6,117 nucleotides of DNA from Candidatus Shapirobacteria bacterium CG06_land_8_20_14_3_00_40_12 (GCA_002780135.1 PEWA01000018.1:1-6117); one strand, 5' to 3'. Shown: positions 1 to 4,983, counted from the first letter of the stretch. Numbers and translations are program-made. Notes: generated from the sequence alone by a model not told the origin.

Positions 1-36
1 AGCAAACCCGTGGCTTACCATTCGCCGCACCCTTCC
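1..36 (-). tRNA. Partial tRNA-Ser (anticodon probably GCT), 5' half only
   Basis: Read on the minus strand, the sequence starts GGAAGGG (acceptor arm), followed by a D-arm in which GGC pairs with GCC around a loop holding the conserved GG. An A, the 5-nt anticodon stem strand CGGGT, two T residues and GCT then reach the window edge. The same spacing (D-stem, A, 5-nt stem, TT, anticodon) is seen in the tRNA-Ser(GGA) at the other end of the window, which supports Ser(GCT). One nucleotide between the acceptor and D-stem is irregular: either U8 is displaced or there is an insertion. The 3' half lies outside the window, so acceptor pairing and the long variable arm cannot be checked. Confidence 0.55.
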
Positions 37-47
37 TCGGTAACGCT

Positions 48-56
48 AGTATATCA
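48..56 (-). promoter_or_regulatory. Extended -10 promoter for the minus-strand tRNA
   Basis: On the minus strand this reads TGA followed by TATACT, an extended -10 (TGnTATAAT type), ending 11 nt before the tRNA 5' end. No good -35 is visible 17 nt upstream, where the sequence is GAGGAT, as expected when an extended -10 compensates. It lies in the 29-nt gap after the NUDIX stop codon, so the tRNA could be transcribed on its own or by read-through. Confidence 0.4.
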
Positions 57-65
57 ATTTTCGCC

Positions 66-758
66 TTAAAATCCTCTTACCTTATATTTCTTTTCGATAT
101 AACTAAACTGTTTTTTGCCGATACTTGCCAGGATTGTATCTACTCCGTCAAATAAATTTGGTATTTTTAATATTTCGGTCTTCGTTAACCACAAATTTCT
201 TCCTCCTTCAAATTCCTCAATCAGCTTTCCCTTTATTCCTTCGGCTCTAAAAATAAAAAAGTACTTATCCTCCAACAGTTTCCCCGTTTCCGAATAGTCC
301 ATCTTATGTTTAAGAGAAACCAATGTCATTTTCTTTGCCATTAACCCCGTCTCATCTTCCAATTCTCTTTTAGCAGTTTGAAGCGGCGTATCCCCGTATT
401 TTATTTTCCCGCCAAAAAATCCATAGTATCCAAAATAAGGCTGTTTTAATCGCTGTTGAACCAAATATTTACCCTTTTTTATGCAGACAATCAAAGTCGT
501 TACCTTTGCCAATTTTTCCACTCCAACCCCGTCAGTGTCCAGTCTGTTTCCAAATTCTTTTCCCACAATGGTCAGGTCATATTTTCCTTCCTCTGTTTTT
601 GTAACCAATCCGCCGTCAACCAACGTCTTTAGGTGAAATGTAAATTGATCAGTCGGCACTTTTAGGGCATTAAGTTCGGAAAACCGTGCTTTGGGATGGA
701 ACACCAAATACCGTAATATTTGAAACTGGATTGGGTGTGGTTCGATTCCTGTTTTCAC
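66..758 (-). CDS. Winged-helix DNA-binding / NUDIX hydrolase fusion protein
   Basis: Residues about 5-72 look like an ArsR-like winged helix (HPIQFQILRYLVFHPKARF followed by FHLKTLVDGGLV, then a short wing). Residues about 85-200 are a NUDIX domain. The NUDIX box runs from G117 to L139 with R131, E132 and E136 in place, but two canonical glutamates are aspartates (D123 and D135). NUDIX enzymes hydrolyse nucleoside diphosphates linked to another group; the substrate cannot be told here. With a DNA-binding domain it may be a nucleotide-sensing regulator, in reverse domain order to NrtR. The frame is open up to a TTG at 788 (240 aa), but I prefer the GTG at 758 (230 aa), because a TAAAAT sits 7 nt before it and the family-like sequence begins there. 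The call is secure; the start is not. Confidence 0.85.
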   Translation of the reverse strand: MKTGIEPHPIQFQILRYLVFHPKARFSELNALKVPTDQFTFHLKTLVDGGLVTKTEEGKYDLTIVGKEFGNRLDTDGVGVEKLAKVTTLIVCIKKGKYLVQQRLKQPYFGYYGFFGGKIKYGDTPLQTAKRELEDETGLMAKKMTLVSLKHKMDYSETGKLLEDKYFFIFRAEGIKGKLIEEFEGGRNLWLTKTEILKIPNLFDGVDTILASIGKKQFSYIEKKYKVRGF

Positions 759-765
759 AACCCCT

Positions 766-771
766 ATTTTA
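766..771 (-). promoter_or_regulatory. -10-like TAAAAT just upstream of the NUDIX GTG start
   Basis: On the minus strand TAAAAT ends 7 nt before the GTG at 758, which would place the transcription start on or beside the start codon (leaderless). No convincing -35 is seen. The AGGGG between hexamer and start is only 2 nt from GTG, too close for a normal Shine-Dalgarno. If translation began at TTG 788 instead, this hexamer would be inside the gene. Confidence 0.3.
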
Positions 772-796
772 ATCCATTTTTTCCCCAAATCTAGTG

Positions 797-806
797 AAGT
801 CGACTT
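797..806. repeat. Perfect 10-bp palindrome in the divergent intergenic region
   Basis: AAGTCGACTT is a perfect 10-bp palindrome, and the short dyad GTGAGTCAC (814-822) lies just beyond it. Both sit between the NUDIX gene and the Fic promoter, where an operator could act, but neither matches the dyad over the Fic promoter and palindromes this short occur by chance. Confidence 0.2.
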
Positions 807-865
807 AAGCTTTGTGAGTCACGGAAAACCAACCATTATCGTAAAAAACTCTAAATACCACCCAT

Positions 866-897
866 TTTTCACGATTATATTGACAAAACCGTGAAAA
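866..897. promoter_or_regulatory. Inverted repeat over the fic-like promoter (probable operator)
   Basis: The arms TTTTCACG (866-873) and CGTGAAAA (890-897) are perfect 8-bp inverted repeats separated by 16 nt. The dyad centre lies almost exactly on the -35 box (880-885), and the half-sites are 24 bp apart, a little over two helical turns. A dimer bound here would occlude RNA polymerase. The obvious candidate ligand is the Fic protein itself, through its C-terminal HTH-like segment; the neighbouring wHTH-NUDIX protein is an alternative. Confidence 0.6.
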
Positions 898-907
898 TAT
901 CTACAAT
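880..907 (+). promoter_or_regulatory. Sigma-70-type promoter of the fic-like gene
   Basis: A perfect TTGACA (-35, 880-885), a 16-nt spacer and TACAAT (-10, 902-907) form the best promoter in the window. The expected transcription start is about 913-915, and the ATG is at 917, so the mRNA would be leaderless or nearly so. No Shine-Dalgarno sequence precedes the ATG, which agrees with this. Confidence 0.75.
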
Positions 908-916
908 GTAGGTTAT

Positions 917-1798
917 ATGGCAAACATACTTAATGTTTTTAACAAGATAAGTTTACTTCGTGAGAGATATTATCAGACGTCTACAGGTAAGGAGGCATTA
1001 ATTAAGCTCGTTACTGAAGCCGAAGTTGCCGAACAGGTTTACAACTCAAACGCCATCGAAAATAGCACCCTGACCCTTGAAGAAACTGAAAAAATTCTTC
1101 TTCAAATAAATCTCGATAGATACATCACTGAACGGGAAATTTTTGAAGCCAAAAACCTAGCCCGAGTGGTGTCATATATTGACAAAAAAGCCAAAGAACA
1201 AGAACTTAATCTCGAAGTAATTTTATCTCTTCACCAAATGCTGATTTCCAATATTCGTGACGATGTTGCCGGAAGATTTAGAAAAGACAATGAATATGTT
1301 CGGGTTGGAAGTCATATCGCCCCAGCTCCAAAAGAAGTTGTTGAAAGACTCCAAAAGATGTTAGCAGAATACAATGCCAGCAGTCATGAAAATATTATTA
1401 AACGTATTGCCCGCCTGCACCTCACTTTTGAATATATTTACCCCTTTATCAACGGTAATGGCCGTATTGGCAGGGTAATAAATAATTATCTTTTGATAAG
1501 AGAAGGATTTGTTCCCATAAATGTTAAGTTTATCGATCGAAAAATGTATTATGAAGCATTCGTAGAATTCGACGGAAAAGGAACAACTAAAATAATGGAA
1601 AAAATAGTCGGGAAAGCACTAACTAATAGTTATTACAAAAGATTGGCATATTTAGAAGGTAAAAAAATCATCACTTTAGCTGACTATGCAAAAAGCAATA
1701 AACTTTCCCACTCCAACCTTATAAACAAAGCCAACCGCCAAACCATCGAAGCTTTTTTAGAAAGAAATGTTTGGAAAATCGGCCTTAATTTTACCTAA
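917..1798 (+). CDS. Fic-family protein with Tyr in place of the catalytic His, plus C-terminal HTH-like segment
   Basis: Fic proteins usually transfer AMP from ATP to target hydroxyls using HPFx[D/E]GNGRxxR. Here residues 168-186 read HLTFEYIYPFINGNGRIGR: the catalytic His is Tyr175 (codon TAC) and the metal-binding Asp/Glu is Asn179 (AAC), while GNGR and the final Arg186 are kept. SNAIEN at 44-49 matches the class II inhibitory motif (S/T)xxxE(G/N), with E48 as the inhibitory glutamate. The fold (N-terminal helix, Fic core at about 100-235) appears intact at 293 aa, so this is not a decayed pseudogene. Residues about 252-290 (LADYAKSNKLSHSNLINKA onwards, ending VWKIG) resemble a small HTH, suggesting DNA binding. 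Normal AMPylation is unlikely; the protein may bind nucleotide, act as a regulator, or catalyse something else. It is transcribed from its own promoter and meets the next gene tail to tail. Confidence 0.9.
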   Translation: MANILNVFNKISLLRERYYQTSTGKEALIKLVTEAEVAEQVYNSNAIENSTLTLEETEKILLQINLDRYITEREIFEAKNLARVVSYIDKKAKEQELNLEVILSLHQMLISNIRDDVAGRFRKDNEYVRVGSHIAPAPKEVVERLQKMLAEYNASSHENIIKRIARLHLTFEYIYPFINGNGRIGRVINNYLLIREGFVPINVKFIDRKMYYEAFVEFDGKGTTKIMEKIVGKALTNSYYKRLAYLEGKKIITLADYAKSNKLSHSNLINKANRQTIEAFLERNVWKIGLNFT

Positions 1799-1799
1799 A

Positions 1800-3062
1800 T
1801 TACTTACAAACAAATTTATACACCCGCCAGGAAATCTTTTGAAAACATTGGTAATCGTTGACAAAAGGCAACACTAGTTGGCGGTCGGAATGGTAAATAT
1901 ACAGCGGTTGGGGTAATTTTTTCAACTCTTCCACCTCTTTTTCCAGTGTTCCAAACCAAAATTGATTCCACTCATCCGGAGTCCAATAATTATCAGCCGG
2001 ATTCAAACCCGTCGTTATCACCTGTCGCGCCTTGCTGTAGCCCATCAGCCAAGGGGAATTCATTTCGTCAGTGGCCAGCAGATACCCATCAACCTCAATT
2101 TGTTGAATTTCTCTAAATTCATCAAAGTTAATCAGGGGATATGCCGTTCTTTTGACAAAAAAGGTGATAAATACCAAATTAGCTATCACCAAAATACCTA
2201 CTAACTTCGTTTTGACCTTGGATAAATACAGTGATGCAAAAGTCAACAGAAATATATCAAGGTAAATTAAAAGCCTCCGGTAAAAAAATAATCTAAACAC
2301 TGTCGTCACCATTAACCCCATAATCGGCAATATCAAAAACGGATATTTTTTGTAATTTTTAACAAAAGCCCAAAGGCCCAACGGCAGATACAAAATTCCC
2401 AACACCAATACCTGCAATGGTTCATAAAAAGTTCCCGACGGTTGGCCAATAGAGGTAACAATTCCCTGCACTATCGGAGTAAAGCTAAAATTTAAATTAG
2501 AAATTATATAAGGTGAGACTAGAAGCAGTGTCAAAATCAGAGTCAGTAAAAAATATGGCCGGCGACCTTTAAAAAATATAACTCCGGAAATCAGAGCCGA
2601 ATACAAAATAAAATCGGTGGGGGAATGAAAATAAACTGTCAACACTCCCCAAAACACCGCCCAGTATGATTTCTGAAGCAGGCAGTAAAAGGTAAAAAAT
2701 AACAGCGCCAACGCCGCCACATTTTTTAGATAGTACCAATAATAGACGCGGTACTGGACTAGAGAACAGGTCAAAAGAAATATTGCCCACCAAGCTGCCT
2801 TTTTGTCAAACAGCCGGTTAATCAGCAGATACAGTGCTACAAACATCAGTATCGAGAAAAATAGAATCAGAGGAACAACCAGATAAGTCGGATCAAAAGG
2901 GATTAATTTAACCAAAGCAAACAATCCCGGTGGAAACGTGGCTTTTAACCAGGGGATAGTAAAGGGAAAATTTTTAAATCCGTAAAGATATAATCCGGGA
3001 TCATACCCCAGTGGCACCTCATTATCCAAATACGGATATAGCCTCAAACCAATAAACGTCAA
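1800..3062 (-). CDS. Polytopic membrane protein, GT-C glycosyltransferase-like
   Basis: This 420-aa protein has about ten hydrophobic segments (roughly 60-82, 90-103, 112-129, 133-147, 148-164, 168-188, 216-234, 240-258, 263-281, 285-303) and a soluble C-terminal part of about 115 residues. The order TM1, then an extracytoplasmic loop with GYDPGLY (D21), then many helices resembles GT-C enzymes, which move sugars from lipid carriers to surface glycans or proteins; H146 in the FHSPTD loop may matter too. The donor and acceptor are unknown. The given start is a TTG inside TM1 with no ribosome binding site. The same frame runs upstream through VIIIACF to a TAG at 3084-3086, and beyond it to a plausible GTG start at 3107, so the gene may be interrupted by a nonsense mutation. 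It lies downstream of HEPN/MNT on the same strand. Confidence 0.7.
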   Translation of the reverse strand: MTFIGLRLYPYLDNEVPLGYDPGLYLYGFKNFPFTIPWLKATFPPGLFALVKLIPFDPTYLVVPLILFFSILMFVALYLLINRLFDKKAAWWAIFLLTCSLVQYRVYYWYYLKNVAALALLFFTFYCLLQKSYWAVFWGVLTVYFHSPTDFILYSALISGVIFFKGRRPYFLLTLILTLLLVSPYIISNLNFSFTPIVQGIVTSIGQPSGTFYEPLQVLVLGILYLPLGLWAFVKNYKKYPFLILPIMGLMVTTVFRLFFYRRLLIYLDIFLLTFASLYLSKVKTKLVGILVIANLVFITFFVKRTAYPLINFDEFREIQQIEVDGYLLATDEMNSPWLMGYSKARQVITTGLNPADNYWTPDEWNQFWFGTLEKEVEELKKLPQPLYIYHSDRQLVLPFVNDYQCFQKISWRVYKFVCK

Positions 3063-3083
3063 AAAACAGGCAATAATAATTAC

Positions 3084-3123
3084 CTAATCCAAGAATTTAT
3101 TTTTCACAATATCAATTATTTTA
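3084..3123 (-). pseudogene. Probable original N-terminus of the membrane protein, cut by TAG at codon 8
   Basis: A -10-like TAAAAT (3118-3123, minus strand) is followed after 10 nt by GTG at 3107, opening a frame that reads M-KNKFLD, then TAG (3084-3086), then VIIIACFLTFIGLRLYPYL in the same frame as the downstream gene. A basic start followed by a transmembrane helix is the expected N-terminus for this family. Changing the TAG to a sense codon would restore one continuous protein of 435 aa. Alternatives are reinitiation at TTG 3062 or a sequencing or assembly error. Confidence 0.45.
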
Positions 3124-3135
3124 CCAAAACCCAAT

Positions 3136-3447
3136 TTAGATAATTCTTACTCCTGTTTTTTGAATTTCCTGGGCAAAATCATTTGATTTATCTTTAAAAT
3201 CAGTTAAAGAAAAAGGATGAGGTTCAATTAGAGGTGAGGCGTTTTTTGTATAAAAATATAAATCGGCAGAGTTTTTTACTCTATCTTCGCCAAAACTTTT
3301 TGAAACTATACAAGTGTCTAAATCACTATATTTATCATTTGTTCCCTTAATTCTTGACCCAAATAAATACAAAGCATCGACATTGATACCATTTTTATTC
3401 AAAATAGACGCATACTTTAAGGCAATATTTTTATATATCTTTTTCAC
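3136..3447 (-). CDS. MNT-type nucleotidyltransferase (HEPN partner)
   Basis: This 103-aa minimal nucleotidyltransferase has the polymerase-beta-like signature: G30-S31 and, after a short loop, S41-D42-L43-D44, in the order LFGSRIKG...YSDLD. E75 in PLIEPHPFS is a candidate third metal ligand. Small MNT proteins paired with HEPN proteins act as antitoxins in known systems, some by adenylylating the HEPN toxin. The start is GTG, overlapping the stop of the HEPN gene by 4 nt (GTGA), so translation is probably coupled and no ribosome binding site is seen. Base composition is AT-rich, like the HEPN gene. Which partner is toxic, if either, cannot be read from the sequence. Confidence 0.85.
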   Translation of the reverse strand: MKKIYKNIALKYASILNKNGINVDALYLFGSRIKGTNDKYSDLDTCIVSKSFGEDRVKNSADLYFYTKNASPLIEPHPFSLTDFKDKSNDFAQEIQKTGVRII

Positions 3448-3830
3448 AGATTATTTTTAAATTTAAGATAAATCTTTCTACATATTATAACCCATTTGCG
3501 GGTAAAAATGCTGCTACATTTTTTATAAAAAGAATATTTGTAATCATCATAACGGGTATTTAAATTAAACGAATTTATAGTAGCCAATAATTTTAATTCT
3601 TCATCCAATAATCCAACTTTAGTGTTCTGAGCTAATTTTATTAAATTGTGGATAAAAATTATTTCTTTATTGTTATCGATAATGTTGGCTTTAATAATTT
3701 TCTCCAAAGACAAATGCCATAAAAATAAACACCAATCATAATGTTTGAGTTTGTACAAATCGAGAGCAGTTTTACGATCCTTTATCGAGCCATCAAGCCA
3801 AAATTTTATTTTTTGATTTTTGGTGATCAT
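3444..3830 (-). CDS. HEPN-domain protein, partner of the MNT nucleotidyltransferase
   Basis: This 128-aa all-helical protein matches the COG2250-type HEPN pattern: YDWCLFLWHLSLEKIIKA (31-48), then a helix with H61-N-L as in the family's tHdL, and FNLNTRYDDYK (88-98) in the place of the conserved RYPD. The length is typical. HEPN proteins are often RNases using RX4-6H, but I see no such pair here (histidines only at 30, 39 and 61), so RNase activity is doubtful. The ATG at 3830 has no Shine-Dalgarno sequence and lies 8 nt after TATTAT, suggesting a leaderless mRNA. It is the first gene of a probable HEPN-MNT operon. GC is low: 16 of 60 bases in 3481-3540, against 28 of 60 in 5101-5160 in the deacylase gene, hinting at acquisition. 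Confidence 0.8.
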   Translation of the reverse strand: MITKNQKIKFWLDGSIKDRKTALDLYKLKHYDWCLFLWHLSLEKIIKANIIDNNKEIIFIHNLIKLAQNTKVGLLDEELKLLATINSFNLNTRYDDYKYSFYKKCSSIFTRKWVIICRKIYLKFKNNL

Positions 3831-3838
3831 CTATAACC

Positions 3839-3844
3839 ATAATA
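3839..3844 (-). promoter_or_regulatory. -10 element of the HEPN-MNT operon
   Basis: TATTAT on the minus strand matches five of six positions of TATAAT and ends 8 nt before the HEPN ATG, so transcription would start 1-2 nt before the start codon. A -35 is not obvious; TTTATT or TAGTTT at the right distance are poor matches. The geometry is close to that of the fic-like promoter. Confidence 0.4.
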
Positions 3845-3941
3845 CTTTAACTAAATGTAAAAATAAACTAAAATCGACATAAAAAATGGAAGGCGTCGCT
3901 GTATGATACGTAGTCATAAGTTCGTTTTCTCCTAGTGATAA

Positions 3942-3952
3942 GTTATTGTAAC
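3942..3952. repeat. Short inverted repeat related to the two dyads at 4103 and 4156
   Basis: GTTATTGTAAC has 4-bp arms (GTTA/TAAC) around a 3-nt centre. Its TTGTAAC half matches that of the dyad at 4156-4172, and GTAAC recurs at 3955-3959. It may be a third, weaker copy of the same binding site; with so short an arm, chance is a serious alternative. Confidence 0.2.
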
Positions 3953-3981
3953 AAGTAACCAAAAAAACAAGGGTGGGAATT

Positions 3982-4080
3982 TTATTTAACCTCTTTAATT
4001 TTTCTCGGCGGTAAATAATTTTGTTTACTTATTACCTTACTATTGGTTATCTTTTCAAGCAGTAAAATATTTTTCTCCAT
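3982..4080 (-). CDS. Possible small protein of 32 aa
   Basis: An ATG at 4080 opens 32 sense codons ending in TAA. The product begins MEKNILLLEKITNSKV, contains NYLPPRKI, and is basic with one short hydrophobic patch. I do not recognise it. Codon and residue use look protein-like rather than random, and it sits between the LytR_C and HEPN genes on the same strand. There is no clear ribosome binding site or -10 at the leaderless distance. The two inverted repeats at 4103-4172 lie directly upstream, where an operator would be. It could also be the remnant of a longer decayed gene. Confidence 0.3.
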   Translation of the reverse strand: MEKNILLLEKITNSKVISKQNYLPPRKIKEVK

Positions 4081-4102
4081 CAGATGCAAGCATTTTCAGT
4101 TG

Positions 4103-4117
4103 GTCACATTTTGTGAC
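4103..4117. promoter_or_regulatory. Inverted repeat GTCACA-TTT-TGTGAC (dyad 1)
   Basis: Perfect 6-bp arms around a 3-nt centre. It is almost the same as the dyad at 4156-4172, differing by one compensated C/G to T/A pair. Short arms, conserved centre and pairing-preserving change fit a repressor-type operator; a small RNA hairpin downstream of the LytR_C gene is the alternative. No T-run follows on either strand, so it is not a standard terminator. Confidence 0.45.
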
Positions 4118-4155
4118 GACCTGACTTCCTTCTTTCACTAATCATCTTTTTAAAT

Positions 4156-4172
4156 CGTTACATTTTGTAACG
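4156..4172. promoter_or_regulatory. Inverted repeat CGTTACA-TTT-TGTAACG (dyad 2)
   Basis: Perfect 7-bp arms around the same TTT centre as dyad 1, with centres 54 bp apart (about five helical turns). The TTACA/TGTAA core is of the same kind as the TACA-TGTA boxes bound by BlaI/MecI/CopY-type winged-helix repressors, though the spacing here is 3 nt. It lies 12 nt past the LytR_C stop codon. The protein that binds it is not identifiable in this window. Confidence 0.45.
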
Positions 4173-4183
4173 GCTCCGTTTGT

Positions 4184-4882
4184 TTAATTAAAGAAAAGAT
4201 CAAAATTTTCGTTTCTATAGTCAGGATTACCATCAGACGGCATGGGTTGTGCACCCAAAAAGACGTTAATTTCAGCCCCTGAGCCCTCTGATGGTGATCG
4301 GTTGACGGTCAAATACTCTCCCTTTAATATATCCTCCACCAGATCAGCCTGACCGGTATCAGTGTCTCCGAATTCAATCAGGGCATTTTCAATAGTTCTG
4401 GCCGAATCAGTCGCTTCCACGTTTTTATAACCTGCCTCTTTAAATAGACCACTTATTCTTTTAGCTTCACCCTTTTCCGCCCCGGCATTAAAAACTATGA
4501 TTTTAATTGACGGGTCAGCGGCCGGTAAGACCATTGCCGGCTCATTAAACGGCGTCGGAGTAATTGTCGGTACCATCACAACTTCATTTTTATTTTTCAA
4601 AAATGTTGACTGCAAAAACGTAGCCAAATTTTTAGGACTAAATATTGTCAGGATAACCAATATCACCAAAACGACCGGAATAGGGATTTTTACCCGGGAG
4701 AAAACCAGGCGTTTAAAATTAAAGTTAAATCTTTTTGTTTTACTTTCGTCAATCTCCTTTATCTCGTCTGTCTCAGCTATATCCAGGTTTTCTTCTGCTT
4801 CCGGATACATTAAAATAATCGAAACAAATCCGACTAAAATGGCACCTCCCAGCGAAATGGCCACCCCCACCGTCGCTCCCAA
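4184..4882 (-). CDS. Membrane-anchored LytR_C domain protein
   Basis: Residues about 126-210 form a LytR_C domain: IKIIVFNAGAEKGEAKRISG, then LFKEAGYKNV, and a C-terminal strand ending INVFLG. LytR_C usually follows the LCP catalytic domain in cell-wall polymer ligases, but no LCP domain is present, so this copy probably works as an extracytoplasmic binding or scaffold domain at the envelope. Before it are a strong membrane helix (66-82) and a Pro/Thr-rich linker (104-122). A second hydrophobic stretch lies at 5-26, followed by an acidic region (28-50). The TTG start at 4882 is uncertain, with no ribosome binding site; GTG 4870 or ATG 4810 are alternatives. ATG 4810 would give a 208-aa, single-helix protein, the more usual architecture. 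The first 70 bases or so overlap a plausible plus-strand reading frame. Confidence 0.8.
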   Translation of the reverse strand: MGATVGVAISLGGAILVGFVSIILMYPEAEENLDIAETDEIKEIDESKTKRFNFNFKRLVFSRVKIPIPVVLVILVILTIFSPKNLATFLQSTFLKNKNEVVMVPTITPTPFNEPAMVLPAADPSIKIIVFNAGAEKGEAKRISGLFKEAGYKNVEATDSARTIENALIEFGDTDTGQADLVEDILKGEYLTVNRSPSEGSGAEINVFLGAQPMPSDGNPDYRNENFDLFFN

Positions 4883-4938
4883 AGGTGGGTTCTGGGAATG
4901 GCTAAAAGGTCTTTTCCGATAATTTAGTTGAATTTGAT

Positions 4939-4970
4939 AATCCCCCTCGGTAAAACCGGGGGGATTTTTT
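4939..4970 (+). terminator. Rho-independent terminator reading on the plus strand
   Basis: AATCCCCC pairs with GGGGGATT and, after a bulged T, CGGT pairs with ACCG around an AAA loop: 12 base pairs in all, followed by TTTTTT (4965-4970). On the minus strand the stem is not followed by a T-run, so it works for plus-strand transcription. No recognised plus-strand gene precedes it. It may insulate the tRNA-Arg promoter from upstream transcription, or end an unrecognised plus-strand gene whose stop could be the TAA at 4920-4922. Confidence 0.8.
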
Positions 4971-4983
4971 GTCCAGAGCTTTG

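Noticed and set aside
115..297. 60-codon open frame on the plus strand
   Set aside because: It lies wholly inside the NUDIX domain gene on the other strand, has no family-like sequence or promoter, and its Ser/Phe-rich product is typical of antisense frames.
1962..2204. 80-codon open frame on the plus strand
   Set aside because: It is antisense to the C-terminal part of the membrane protein, with no recognisable domain or start signals.
2569..2793. 74-codon open frame on the minus strand
   Set aside because: It is an out-of-frame reading of the hydrophobic core of the membrane protein, so its hydrophobicity is a by-product.
3903..3917. Near-palindrome ATGATACGTAGTCAT
   Set aside because: The symmetry is broken by one base and the arms are only 4 bp, so it is within chance for an AT-rich gap.
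4103..4172. Inverted repeats as transcription terminators of the LytR_C gene
   Set aside because: The stems are short (6-7 bp) and AT-containing, and neither is followed by a T-run on the minus strand.
3831..4183. CRISPR-like array or a structured non-coding RNA in the long gap
   Set aside because: There are only two or three short dyads without regular spacing or spacers, and no extended stem structure was seen by eye.
4497..4800. 5' part of a plus-strand frame antisense to the LytR_C gene
   Set aside because: The minus strand here clearly encodes the membrane helix, linker and LytR_C domain. Only the last part, near 4839-4922, is worth keeping as a question.
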